Source: Parvularculaceae bacterium (GTDB lineage: Bacteria > Pseudomonadota > Alphaproteobacteria > Caulobacterales > Parvularculaceae). From it: a DNA stretch of 32,458 nt. This document shows, piece by piece, positions 8,403 to 17,123 of this stretch. The number at the start of each line of letters is the position of its first letter. The stretch's first letter is position 1. The stretch is taken from contig JACADZ010000085.1 in NCBI GenBank assembly GCA_013389105.1, positions 1 through 32,458 on the forward strand, given 5' to 3'. The notes below the pieces were generated by a model that saw only the letters and a program-made list of their open reading frames with translations, ran no database searches and was not told the DNA's origin. Both the position numbers and the translations under genes were made by a program.

Positions 8403-9655
8403 TGTCCCTGGTTCGAGGCAACGGGGGGACGAATGCCGCAATCATCACGCCGCTCGTGCGAGGCGACGGCGCTCTGGCGCTCGTGGAAACACTCGAAATG
8501 CGAACCGCGCCGCCGCGGGTCATCAAGGCTCCGCGGGACGACGTCATGCGGATTATCGCCGAAGGCGCCGTGGCGTGGCGCGGCGCGCCGGTCGCAGTCC
8601 GGGTCCGAAGCCACGACATAGCTGGGCTTTTGCGTAACGAGCCGCGTCTGCTGCACGCCGCCGACGGTTCACCTCCGTTCCGCATTGAGCCCTTGGGTCC
8701 GAAACTAGATGATGCCTATGCGGCTGAGCCACTCGCCGACGAGGTCATTGTCAGCCAGGGAGATCTGCCGGATTTTCTCGCAAGGCCCCTAGTGCCCGGT
8801 GTTCAAGCCAAGCCCTGCCGCCTCGCTCTGTCGCCCAAGGCGATCGCCGAGCTCCACCGCTACGGCTCGACGACTTTGTCGCCAGGTGGCGGGCGCCGGC
8901 TCGACGTGATCGTCGCCGGATCGCCTAGTAAATTGGTCCGCGAGGGCGGCCCGCTCGTCCAGCACATCTGGACGCCCCTCGGCGCTCAGGAAATCGATCC
9001 CTTTCCGGGTGGCGGCGCCGAAGATTGCGGCCGGCCCGCCTTCTGGTCGGATCCGATCGTACGGGAACCCGTTCTGGCGGCTGTTACATTCTGGCGCTTC
9101 ACCGACGACGCGCGCGGACGTTCGCAAGGCGTTGAGACGCTCGACGCCCGCCTCAAGGCGGCTTTCGGCTTCGAGCCCTCCGAAATCGTCGGTCTCGACG
9201 CGCTCGCCCCTGCTCCCCCATCGGCCGGCTTGGCCGCGACCGCCGAGTTTGTGCTTGCGGTCGCGAAGGGAGTTGGGGTCCATGCAAAAGAGGACGACTC
9301 GCCGGCGCGCATTTGCGCTCTTGCGCCCAATCCCAATGCACTTGAAGGCGCCTTCCGCGCCGACGCCGCATCAGGCCCGTCGGCGCTGTTCCAACGGACG
9401 CCTGCGGCGGAACGCCTCGAGGCGCTGGACCGCCGTTTTGGCGGGCTTTCGGCTTTACGAACATCAACGGTGCTCGGCATTTGTCGCAATATGACGATTG
9501 TGGAGCTGCGCCGCGATGACCTGCCTGCCGATCTTCTAAATCTCGGCCGGGACTGGCAAATGTCGGCAGCAGAGAGTACCGAACGGCCGGATCGGCTGGA
9601 AAGAAGCGGCGCTTATTTGCCGGAAGGCGGCCCAGAGAAACAGAGTTCGGCGTGA
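8402..9655 (+). CDS. Unknown protein between glycosyltransferase and ABC exporter genes
   Basis: The 417-residue protein is predicted soluble: I see no signal peptide and no membrane segment. It is rich in Ala, Pro, Arg and Asp. I recognise no glycosyltransferase, kinase or methyltransferase motif. It starts by TGATG overlap with the upstream GT4 gene (a GTG 3 nt earlier is an alternative) and its stop overlaps the GTG of the ABC permease by 4 nt. Such tight coupling on both sides implies a role in building or exporting the same glycan, for example chain termination, acceptor modification or an exporter accessory. That is inference only. The reading frame is unbroken and in keeping with GC-rich coding sequence. 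Confidence 0.75.
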   Translation: MSLVRGNGGTNAAIITPLVRGDGALALVETLEMRTAPPRVIKAPRDDVMRIIAEGAVAWRGAPVAVRVRSHDIAGLLRNEPRLLHAADGSPPFRIEPLGPKLDDAYAAEPLADEVIVSQGDLPDFLARPLVPGVQAKPCRLALSPKAIAELHRYGSTTLSPGGGRRLDVIVAGSPSKLVREGGPLVQHIWTPLGAQEIDPFPGGGAEDCGRPAFWSDPIVREPVLAAVTFWRFTDDARGRSQGVETLDARLKAAFGFEPSEIVGLDALAPAPPSAGLAATAEFVLAVAKGVGVHAKEDDSPARICALAPNPNALEGAFRADAASGPSALFQRTPAAERLEALDRRFGGLSALRTSTVLGICRNMTIVELRRDDLPADLLNLGRDWQMSAAESTERPDRLERSGAYLPEGGPEKQSSA

Positions 9656-10476
9656 CCAAGGCCGTCTATAAGAACACTATAACTGGCTCGGACGGCCGCG
9701 CCGTCGTGCTGGGATGGGCTGAGCACCGTCATCTGCTCCTTCATTTAGTCGCTTCCGATCTGCGATCACGCTATCGGCGTACGGCGTTCGGCGTACTTTG
9801 GGCCGTTCTTTGGCCCGTCGCCTTCAGCCTGATTTTCTCGATGGTGGCCGTCAACGTTTTCGACACGCCGCTGTCAGCCTATGTCGCCTACGTCGTGACC
9901 GGTTTCATTATCTGGGACTTTATCGCCGGGTGCATAAACGGCGGGACTGTGTCCTTTCAGCAGGCGGAAGGATATTTGAGGCACAAGCGCCTGCCGCTCA
10001 TTCTCTTTCCGCTGCGCACGTCATGCTACTATGCGGTTAATTTCGCCTTTGGTTCCGTGGCGAGCATCCTCGTGATTGCAGCGGTCTCTCCCCACTCGTT
10101 CGGGTGGACGTGGGCGTGGTGGCCGTTTTCGCTTGCGGCGACATTCTTTTTTGCGACGCCGCTCGTGGTCATCAGCGCGATCGCCAACCTTAAGCTCAGG
10201 GACTACGCCTACGGCGTCAGTCTCATCGTTTTCATGCTGTGGTATCTCAGTCCCGTTCTTATCGCTCGCGAGGTTTACGACAAGGGCGCGCTCAAGAAGT
10301 TCACCGATCTCAATCCGTTCGCCTCGCTCATCGATATCTACCGGGACATCATGCTGAACGGCCGGCATCCGGAAATGCACGACGTGATCCTGGTGCTGGG
10401 AGGCGGCGCCGTCTTGTGGGCGTTGGCGCTGCTTTGGTTGCGGTCGGAAGGTCGCCGACTCATTTACTATCTGTGA
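9652..10476 (+). CDS. wzm: ABC-2 type polysaccharide exporter, permease subunit (Wzm-like)
   Basis: The membrane half of an ABC transporter that moves an undecaprenol-linked or lipid-linked polysaccharide across the inner membrane. The 274-residue protein carries the family's amphipathic N-terminal block (LLHLVASDLRSRYRRTAFGVLW) and about six hydrophobic segments. These include AVLWPVAFSLIFSMVAVNVF, YVAYVVTGFIIWDFIAGCI, AVNFAFGSVASILVIAAV and VILVLGGGAVLWALALLWL, with the usual LNPFASLIDIYRDIML loop before the last one. The GTG start overlaps the previous stop (GTGA), and the ATPase gene follows 4 bp later, forming the standard wzm-wzt pair. Confidence 0.93.
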   Translation: MTKAVYKNTITGSDGRAVVLGWAEHRHLLLHLVASDLRSRYRRTAFGVLWAVLWPVAFSLIFSMVAVNVFDTPLSAYVAYVVTGFIIWDFIAGCINGGTVSFQQAEGYLRHKRLPLILFPLRTSCYYAVNFAFGSVASILVIAAVSPHSFGWTWAWWPFSLAATFFFATPLVVISAIANLKLRDYAYGVSLIVFMLWYLSPVLIAREVYDKGALKKFTDLNPFASLIDIYRDIMLNGRHPEMHDVILVLGGGAVLWALALLWLRSEGRRLIYYL

Positions 10477-10480
10477 GACC

Positions 10481-11275
10481 GTGGACGTAGCAACCAGCCT
10501 TTCCTCGAAGTCCGAAGCGGCCGGCGGCGTCGCCGTCCGGGTAAGGGATCTCGTGCTCGACTATCCGCTCGGCGGACTATCGCGCGGCAGCCTGAAATCC
10601 GCCTTATTCTCGGTTCTTTTGGGCCGGAGGGAAAGCGCGCGCCCCCAGACTATCCGGGCGCTCGACGGCGTGTCGTTCGACGTCCGTTATCGCGAACATG
10701 TTGCCGTCATCGGTCGCAACGGCTCCGGCAAATCGACGCTGCTTCGAGCCCTTGCAGGCATCTATCCGGCGACCTCTGGCGAGATCCGCGTCAATGGTCG
10801 GGTGCAGGGGTTGTTCGACATCACCTTCGGCTTCGAAAGCGAGGCGACCGGCCGGGAAAATATCCTTTATCGCGGTCTGGTCATGGGGCTCAGCCCGGCG
10901 CAAATCGCGGCGCGTGAGGCCGAGATTATCGCGTTCGCGGATATCGGCGAGTTCATCGATTACCCGACGCGCACCTATTCCAGCGGCATGTCGGTTCGCC
11001 TCGCCTTCGCCATTTCGACATTTCTGAGCGGCGACATTCTGCTGTTCGACGAAATGCTCGCTGCCGGCGACGCCTCGTTTCAGGAAAGGGTGGCGGTCCG
11101 GCTAAATAGTCTAATCGAGGGCGCCGGCGTGATTATTCTCGTCAGCCATGACATGGCGACCGTGAAAAGAATCTGTCCACGGACCATCTGGCTCAGAAAA
11201 GGGAAAATCGTTGCGGACGGTCCATCAGAAGATGTGTGCGAGCGTTACATACGTGAATCGGCGGAAGATGCTTAG
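10481..11275 (+). CDS. wzt: ABC-type polysaccharide exporter, ATPase subunit (Wzt/KpsT-like)
   Basis: The ATP-binding partner of the preceding permease. Seen in the 264-residue protein are Walker A GRNGSGKST (78-86), the ABC signature YSSGMSVRLAFA (from 166), Walker B ILLFDE (186-191) and the H-loop His223 in LVSHDM. It stops at the end of the ATPase domain and lacks the C-terminal carbohydrate-binding domain of O9a-type Wzt. By family knowledge, export therefore would not require recognition of a terminal sugar modification by Wzt. The GTG start has only a weak ribosome-binding site, so coupling to the permease gene is likely. This gene closes the 2968-11275 operon and converges with the epimerase gene 10 bp away. 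Confidence 0.93.
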   Translation: MDVATSLSSKSEAAGGVAVRVRDLVLDYPLGGLSRGSLKSALFSVLLGRRESARPQTIRALDGVSFDVRYREHVAVIGRNGSGKSTLLRALAGIYPATSGEIRVNGRVQGLFDITFGFESEATGRENILYRGLVMGLSPAQIAAREAEIIAFADIGEFIDYPTRTYSSGMSVRLAFAISTFLSGDILLFDEMLAAGDASFQERVAVRLNSLIEGAGVIILVSHDMATVKRICPRTIWLRKGKIVADGPSEDVCERYIRESAEDA

Positions 11276-11285
11276 GCGCGCCGAG

Positions 11286-12326
11286 TCACGGCGCTAGAAA
11301 TCCGCGTATTAGCTCAGCGATCTCCTGCGCCGGATTCGCGGCTCCCTCCTCGGCGATCTCCTGTTTCAGCAAATAGGCGTCGCTGGTCCAAAGGCGATTC
11401 CAGCCGGACGCGACGGTTTCGACCCACTCAGTCTCGTCGCGCAGCGTAACGCAAGGCACCCGGAGAAAGTACGCCTCCTTCTGAAGGCCGCCGGAATCCG
11501 TGTAGATCTCGGCTGCGTTGCTCGCAAGCCAAGCCATGTCGAAGTAGGCAAGCGGCGGTATCAGCATAAGCGGCGCGGCCGCTGGCTCTGTCTCGAATCG
11601 CGACCGGGCCCGGGGATGCACGGGAACAACCACGGGAAGCGTCGCTGCGCGAGCGGCGAGCCAGGAAATGATGCGTGCGAAACGGGCGGGGTCGTCAACA
11701 TTCTCGGCGCGGTGAACGGTCGCGAGTGCGTAGGCCTTTGGTGTCAATGCAAAGCGGGAGAGCGCGTCGGATTGACGGCGGCCGCGCTCAACCGCGGCGA
11801 GAACAGCGTCCCGCATGACGTCGCCAGTAATGTGAACGCCGTTGACGATGCCTTCATTGGAAAGGTTCACGGCCGCGGCCCGCATCGGACAAAAGAGCAA
11901 GGCGCTCAGGTGGTCGGCCACGATGCGGTTGATTTCCTCGGGCATGGCGCGATTGAACGAGCGTAGCCCGGCCTCGACATGGAATATCGGGATCGAAAAT
12001 TTTGACGCTGCGAGCGCGCCGGCGAGCGTCGAATTCGTATCTCCATAGATCAGAACGCCGCCTGGTTTCTCGTCGCGTATAATGCGCTCGAGGCCCTCCA
12101 GCATGCGTCCCGTCATCGCGCCATGACGGAGGCCATGCACGTTGAGATTGTGGGCGGGGTCTGGGAGGCCGAGCTCTTCGAAGAAGACTTTGGACATTTC
12201 AGGATCGAAATGCTGCCCCGTGTGGACAAGAATCTCGTGCAGGCCGGCGCATTTGAGGGCTGCGCTCACCGGGGCGGCCTTGATGAACTGCGGCCGGGCG
12301 CCGACGACAGTCAGAACCGGTTTCAT
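11286..12326 (-). CDS. wbpI: UDP-GlcNAc3NAcA 2-epimerase-like protein (WbpI-like)
   Basis: Predicted to convert UDP-2,3-diacetamido-2,3-dideoxy-glucuronate into the manno epimer. The 346-residue protein matches the WbpI group in the stretches VVGARPQFIKAAPVSAAL, HTGQHFDPEMSKVFFEELGL, YGDTNSTLAGALAASK (Asp96), HVEAGLRSFNRAMPEEINR (Glu118, Glu130/131), TDSGGLQKEAYFL and RDETEWVETVASGW. GGAG lies about 8 nt before the ATG. It follows the AsnB-like gene by 36 bp on the same strand, so the two probably form an operon. WbpI versus ordinary WecB function is inferred from these motifs and from the wbpA/D/E-like genes nearby. Confidence 0.85.
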   Translation of the reverse strand: MKPVLTVVGARPQFIKAAPVSAALKCAGLHEILVHTGQHFDPEMSKVFFEELGLPDPAHNLNVHGLRHGAMTGRMLEGLERIIRDEKPGGVLIYGDTNSTLAGALAASKFSIPIFHVEAGLRSFNRAMPEEINRIVADHLSALLFCPMRAAAVNLSNEGIVNGVHITGDVMRDAVLAAVERGRRQSDALSRFALTPKAYALATVHRAENVDDPARFARIISWLAARAATLPVVVPVHPRARSRFETEPAAAPLMLIPPLAYFDMAWLASNAAEIYTDSGGLQKEAYFLRVPCVTLRDETEWVETVASGWNRLWTSDAYLLKQEIAEEGAANPAQEIAELIRGFLAP

Positions 12327-12362
12327 CTTTTGCTCCGACTTGGATGGGAGCGCATGGCTTCT

Positions 12363-14270
12363 TTAGGCCGTATGCGCCAACTTTTGAAACTCGCCAGCGC
12401 GATCATGAAACCGTCGTTGCCATAGCTCCAGGCAAAGCAGGCCCCACGCCTTGCGTGAGAACTGTTCGGCGGAGTCAAAATTGCGCTGAATGGCCTGGGA
12501 GTTCACGTGCGGGCGCTGTCGCGCGCGTGCGGACATGAGAATGTCGCCGGCGAACTCGCGAAGCGGGCCTCTAAGCCATTCGTTCAGCGGCACAGGAAAA
12601 CCCATCTTGTCCCGCCGTGAGACTAGGTCGGCAGGCAGGTCCCGGCTGAACGTCGCGCGCATGACGCGCTTGAGCTCTCCGTCGCCAAACTTTACCTGCG
12701 TCGGCATTCGGGCCGCCAATTCGACTATCGGATGATCGAGCATCGGCACACGTGACTCGAGGCCGTGCGCCATCGCCATGCGATCCTCCACTTGCAGCAG
12801 GGCCGGCAGCAGCGTCTTGAAATCGAAATGCGTCATGAGGTCGAACGGACCACGCCGTGGCACGTTGGCCGGCGACAGGAAAATGTCCCGATAGCGGGTG
12901 ACGACTCCATTGCGATCCAGGCCCCGCCAGTCAATTTCCTCGGTGAGATCGGCGGATCGGTCGATGGCCTGGAAATAGACGTCTGCGAGCGGCGCTCCGA
13001 GCTCGGCGAGAGCCTTGCGCAGCAGCGGAAAATACTCCCTCAGCGGACCAAGTCGCGCCGCCAGCACACTGAGCGGAATCGGCGGGGTTTCGCGTCCGTC
13101 GGGATCGATTGCGGCTGCTGCGGCCTCCGCGAGGTACGCCACGAGGTAGCGGGCGTAGCCTCCGAATATCTCATCGCCTCCCTGACCGCCGAGAACGACC
13201 TTCACATGCTGAGCGGCGAGGCCGGACACCATGAATTGCGGAAACGAACCTGGTCCGGCGGTTGGGGCGTCAAGGTGAAATACGACGTCTTCAATATGTC
13301 TGCTGAAATCCTCAGCCCTGATGTTGATTTCGTGCAGCAGGATGCTGCCGGCGGCCGCGGCGGTCCGGGCATAGCGGCTCTCGTCATAGGCCGGATGTTC
13401 GGAAAACTTGCCGTGAAATCCGATGCGCGCCGAGGCGGGCTCACGCGCGGCGAGAATCGCTATGAGGCTCGAGTCGACGCCGCCTGAGACATAGGCCCCA
13501 ACGGGAACGTCCGATCGCAAATGAACGCGAACGCTGTCTTCCATCTTTGCACGAAGCTCAAGCTCGAACTCGGCGGCGGAGCGCTGGTCGTCGGGTTCGA
13601 ACTGAAGGTCCCAGTACTTGCGTATGGTCACGCATCCACGCTCGACCGTCAGCGTCGCACCCGGAGGAACAGCCCGGATGTGCTTAAAGAGCGTCGCATC
13701 GCCCAGCATGAACTGGAATGTGAGGTACTCCGCCAACGCATCGTCATCTGTTGCAATCTCCGGGAGGAAAGGCAGCAGAGCCTTCATCTCCGACGCGAAG
13801 TAGAGCACGCCGCTGACTTCGGCGTAGTAGAGAGGCTTGATGCCGAACCTGTCGCGGGCGGCGAAGAGGCGGTCGCCGTCGAAGATCGCAAAGGCGAACA
13901 TGCCTCGCAATTGGGCGACGCAGTCGGCTCCCCAGCGCGCATAGGCCGCGAGAATGGTTTCGGTGTCGGATTGCGAACGGAAGCTCCAGAAGCCTTCAAG
14001 CTCGCGCCGCAGCTCCACATAATTGTAAATTTCGCCGTTGTAGACGATGACTTCCCGCCCGCGACCCCTCATCGGCTGGCGGCCGCTGGCGCCGAGATCA
14101 ATGATCGCAAGCCTGCGGTGGGCGAGGCCGCAGCGATCGTCCGGAGCCCGCCAGACGCCCTCGCCGTCGGGTCCGCGGTGAGCCGTCAGCGTGTTCATTG
14201 CCGCAAGGGTCCGCTCCAATCTCGTTACCGGGGATTGGGACAGCGAAACGGCGCCGGCGATGCCGCACAT
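12363..14270 (-). CDS. Asparagine synthase-like glutamine amidotransferase
   Basis: The 635-residue protein joins an N-terminal class II glutaminase (about 1-200) to a C-terminal ATP-pyrophosphatase synthetase domain. The start at 14270 is chosen so that the nucleophile becomes Cys2 (MCGIAGAVSL); an upstream in-frame ATG would bury it. HRGPDGEG, the VYNGEIYNY block and the PP-loop SGGVDSS (262-268) are intact. Members outside asparagine metabolism, such as WbpS of Pseudomonas O-antigen loci, are thought to amidate uronic acid carboxylates. With a WbpI-like gene directly downstream, that role is more likely here than asparagine supply. The substrate is unproven. Confidence 0.9.
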   Translation of the reverse strand: MCGIAGAVSLSQSPVTRLERTLAAMNTLTAHRGPDGEGVWRAPDDRCGLAHRRLAIIDLGASGRQPMRGRGREVIVYNGEIYNYVELRRELEGFWSFRSQSDTETILAAYARWGADCVAQLRGMFAFAIFDGDRLFAARDRFGIKPLYYAEVSGVLYFASEMKALLPFLPEIATDDDALAEYLTFQFMLGDATLFKHIRAVPPGATLTVERGCVTIRKYWDLQFEPDDQRSAAEFELELRAKMEDSVRVHLRSDVPVGAYVSGGVDSSLIAILAAREPASARIGFHGKFSEHPAYDESRYARTAAAAGSILLHEINIRAEDFSRHIEDVVFHLDAPTAGPGSFPQFMVSGLAAQHVKVVLGGQGGDEIFGGYARYLVAYLAEAAAAAIDPDGRETPPIPLSVLAARLGPLREYFPLLRKALAELGAPLADVYFQAIDRSADLTEEIDWRGLDRNGVVTRYRDIFLSPANVPRRGPFDLMTHFDFKTLLPALLQVEDRMAMAHGLESRVPMLDHPIVELAARMPTQVKFGDGELKRVMRATFSRDLPADLVSRRDKMGFPVPLNEWLRGPLREFAGDILMSARARQRPHVNSQAIQRNFDSAEQFSRKAWGLLCLELWQRRFHDRAGEFQKLAHTA

Positions 14271-14565
14271 GAATAAGGACCCTAGTGAACGCACGCCTTT
14301 TGCGACGCTGAACCGTCATAGAGGGAGGATGGGGGCCCCGCCAGCCTCTCACGGGCGCAATCTCGGGATGAGGTCTGAAAGCCGGCGCCGGCTGCAGCCT
14401 GAAACATCGCCCCGTCCAAAATGGCAGGCAGGACAGAGGTCCGGAAAAGGGGACCTGCTCTTGCACCATTTCCCGACCGCCCCGGTCCTACTGCGCCCCT
14501 TGACAAGTGCTTTGCGACCTACCTTTGTCTGCCGTCGATCGCTGACCCCGAGGTTATTGCCGCTT
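14271..14565. promoter_or_regulatory. Divergent intergenic region with small inverted repeats
   Basis: These 295 bp separate the AsnB-like (minus) and UDP-sugar dehydrogenase (plus) genes and must hold both start signals. Seen by eye are a 12-bp self-complementary sequence GCCGGCGCCGGC (14381-14392), an inverted repeat AGGTCC-N8-GGACCT (14437-14456) and a perfect -35 hexamer TTGACA (14500-14505) facing the dehydrogenase. No convincing -10 follows the hexamer at 16-18 nt. No small gene is supported here. Confidence 0.35.
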
Positions 14566-15939
14566 ATGAATGCGCCGCACGATCTGCGCCACCTGGAGGC
14601 GGGTTCCGTCGAGATGGCGACCGCGTTTGCGGCAAGGGCGGCCGCGCGAGATCTCACCATCGGAATTATCGGCCTTGGCTATGTCGGGCTCCCGCTCGCG
14701 GAAGCCTTCCTCAAGGCGGGCTTTCGCGTTTTCGGCTACGACGTCGATGAGTCCAAGATTTCGGCGATCAAGGCCTCGCGTGGATATATCAAGCATATTC
14801 CAGACCATCGATTGAGAGACATGAACGCTACTGGGCGGCTGACCGTCAGCGCCGACCCTGCCGCCCTCGGCGGGCCGGATTGCCTTCTTCTCTGCGTGCC
14901 GACGCCGCTCAACCAGCACCGCGAGCCGGACATTTCGTTCGTCGAGTCGACCTGCCGTACGATCGCTCGGACGTTGAGGCGAGGCCAGTTGATCGTACTC
15001 GAATCAACGACCTATCCTGGAACGAGCGAGGAGGTCATGCGGCCCATCCTCGAAAGCAGCGGCCTGAAAGCCGGCGTCGACTTCGCCATCGCCTATTCGC
15101 CTGAACGCGAGGATCCGGGCAATATCGACTTCGACACCACGACCATCCCCAAAATTGTCGGCGCGGACAGCGACCCAGAGCGGCGCATGGCGGTCGCCGT
15201 CTACGAGACGATCACCGAGGTCGTCCCGGTCCGCGACATGAAGACTGCAGAAGCGGTCAAATTGACCGAAAACATCTTCCGTCTCGTGAACATCGCGCTA
15301 ATCAACGAACTCAAGCTCGTTTATGGGGGCATGGGCATTGACGTCTGGGAGGTCATCAACGGCGCCAAAACCAAGCCTTTCGGGTTCATGCCTTTCTATC
15401 CCGGCCCGGGGCTTGGCGGACATTGCATACCAATCGATCCATTCTACCTCACATGGAAAGCTCGGGCCCACGGCCAATCCACCCGCTTCATTGAGCTGGC
15501 TGGCGAAGTTGTTTCCGGGATGCCGCGGATCGTCATCGAACAACTCACCGAGGCGATGAGCACGCGCCTTCGCAAGGCGGTTGCAGGATCGCGAATCCTA
15601 GTGGTCGGACTGGCTTACAAGAAGAACGTCGATGACATGCGCGAAAGCCCATCGCTGCATCTCATTCACATGTTGCGCAAGCGCGGGGCGGAGGTTGATT
15701 ACTACGACCCGCACATCCCGGAAGTCCCGCACAATCGGGACCATCCGGAGTTTGCCGGACTACGCTCGATCGCATGGACGCGCGAAAGTCTTGCCCAATA
15801 TGACGCGGTCCTGATTTCGACTGACCACGACGATATCGACTATCAGCTGCTCGCCGAGACCGTTCCGCTCATTATCGACACGCGCAATGCGATGAGGGAC
15901 TTCGTCGAGACCCACACGGGAAAGATCGTCAAGGCCTGA
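14566..15939 (+). CDS. wbpA: UDP-N-acetylglucosamine 6-dehydrogenase-like protein (WbpA-like)
   Basis: A nucleotide-sugar dehydrogenase oxidising C6 of a UDP-HexNAc to the uronic acid with two NAD+. The 457-residue protein has the dinucleotide-binding motif GIIGLGYVGLP (33-43), VPTPLN, ESTTYPGTSEE, YSPEREDPGN, the NIFRLVNIALINELK helix and the catalytic Cys287 in PGLGGHCIPIDPFYL. The C-terminal block LVVGLAYKKNVDDMRESPS follows. The HCIPIDPFYLTWKAR form and the IKHIP motif fit the WbpA/Vi-antigen group rather than UDP-glucose dehydrogenase. The ATG at 14566 is preferred; an ATG at 14614 is possible. It would feed the WbpE/D/I-like steps. The stop is 22 bp before the GT4 gene. Confidence 0.9.
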   Translation: MNAPHDLRHLEAGSVEMATAFAARAAARDLTIGIIGLGYVGLPLAEAFLKAGFRVFGYDVDESKISAIKASRGYIKHIPDHRLRDMNATGRLTVSADPAALGGPDCLLLCVPTPLNQHREPDISFVESTCRTIARTLRRGQLIVLESTTYPGTSEEVMRPILESSGLKAGVDFAIAYSPEREDPGNIDFDTTTIPKIVGADSDPERRMAVAVYETITEVVPVRDMKTAEAVKLTENIFRLVNIALINELKLVYGGMGIDVWEVINGAKTKPFGFMPFYPGPGLGGHCIPIDPFYLTWKARAHGQSTRFIELAGEVVSGMPRIVIEQLTEAMSTRLRKAVAGSRILVVGLAYKKNVDDMRESPSLHLIHMLRKRGAEVDYYDPHIPEVPHNRDHPEFAGLRSIAWTRESLAQYDAVLISTDHDDIDYQLLAETVPLIIDTRNAMRDFVETHTGKIVKA

Positions 15940-15961
15940 AGCGTCACGCCAGACGGGCCGG

Positions 15962-17089
15962 ATGATGCGGATTCTGCTGATTGCACGCCACTATCCGCCG
16001 GCAGTTTCAGGGGGCGCACGTCGCCCCTATCTGTTGGCCCGCGAACTGCGCGCCCTTGGACATGAGATCTTTGTCATCGCGCCCGCCTTGCCGGAAGGAG
16101 AGCCGGGGGTCGTAGCGCCGCACGCCAATCGCGATCCGGCGACATTGTCGGGGGATGCCGCCGACGGCATGCGCGACGTCTTGCGCGAATGGCTCCTGTG
16201 GCCGGACCCCGACATCCGCTGGTCGATGCGGGCGGCGACCGCGGCGGCTGAGGCCGCACCATGGACGCCGGACTGGATCTGGACAACGTCGCCGCCAGAG
16301 TCGATTCATTCCGCCGGTCTCGCTCTGAAAAGAAAGACCGGAGCCCGTTGGCTCGCGGATTTCCGTGATCACTGGCTTGACAGGCCGCACCGGCTGGCCC
16401 GTTCGGCCCCGCATCGAAAGATCGGCGAAAGCCTGGTGGCCCGCTTTCAGATCCCCCGTGCCGATCTCATCACCTGTGTAGATGGCTTCGTCGCGGACGA
16501 GATGCGCGGCTTCGGCGCGCGCGATCCTCGCGTCCTCCCCCATTTCTCGCCGCCCGACATGGCGACGCCGGTCGCCCTGCCGGCCGAGGACGTCAATCTC
16601 GTGCATTCGGGCTCCATCTCTCTCAGCGATCCGGAAGCTGATATCGAAGCGCTTCTGGCGCCTTTCGAAGAGGCATTGCGCGTCAATCCGCGATTGCGAT
16701 TGCATTTTGTTGGAAGACTGACGGATGCGGAAGGAGCTCGCGCGCGCGCATCGCCGGCAGGAGATCGCATCGTGCTGCACGGCGTGAGATCTTTACCAGA
16801 ATCGCTTGGGATGCAGCACGCCGCCGACGCGCTCGCGCTTATTGGTTCGCCCAAGACGCGCGTGCCGCCAAGCAAGATTGTCGAGTACCTCGCAACGACG
16901 AAGCCGATTGTCGTGTGCGGGGAGGGCGGGTGGCTTAAAGATGAGCGGCTCCGCGGCGCGCTGACTCCCGTGGACATCGCGAGACTGGAAAAAGGCGGGA
17001 CGGGTCAGAGGCCGGTCCTTCCGCCGACGGCGCGCCAGGCTGCGGAAACCCTCGCCGTGTGGCTCAATGAGCCTCCCGCGCGGTATTGA
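15962..17089 (+). CDS. Glycosyltransferase family 4-like protein
   Basis: The 375-residue protein begins MRILLIARHYPPAVSGGARRPYLLARELRALGH (after a tandem ATG), the glycine-rich acceptor-domain start of GT4 enzymes. It continues with WLADFRDHWLDRP, an HSGSISLSDPEADIEALL donor-domain strand, LHFVGRLTD and PPSKIVEYLATTKPIVV, which corresponds to the sugar-nucleotide-binding region. It probably transfers one residue of the repeat unit; donor and linkage are unknown. It is likely co-transcribed with the dehydrogenase gene and converges with the RTX protease gene 34 bp away. Confidence 0.83.
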   Translation: MMRILLIARHYPPAVSGGARRPYLLARELRALGHEIFVIAPALPEGEPGVVAPHANRDPATLSGDAADGMRDVLREWLLWPDPDIRWSMRAATAAAEAAPWTPDWIWTTSPPESIHSAGLALKRKTGARWLADFRDHWLDRPHRLARSAPHRKIGESLVARFQIPRADLITCVDGFVADEMRGFGARDPRVLPHFSPPDMATPVALPAEDVNLVHSGSISLSDPEADIEALLAPFEEALRVNPRLRLHFVGRLTDAEGARARASPAGDRIVLHGVRSLPESLGMQHAADALALIGSPKTRVPPSKIVEYLATTKPIVVCGEGGWLKDERLRGALTPVDIARLEKGGTGQRPVLPPTARQAAETLAVWLNEPPARY

Positions 17090-17123
17090 CGGGCGAGGAG
17101 GCAGGCCGGTCGCCGACTCGTCT

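Noticed and set aside
7248-8441. A 397-codon open frame on the minus strand opposite the GT4 gene
   Set aside because: It lies entirely antisense to a gene with clear GT4 motifs and overlap-coupled neighbours. Its translation is rich in Arg/His/Asp without recognisable motifs, as expected for GC-rich antisense frames.
13521-14276. A 251-codon plus-strand open frame opposite the AsnB-like gene
   Set aside because: It is antisense to the intact glutaminase domain, without motifs or independent support.
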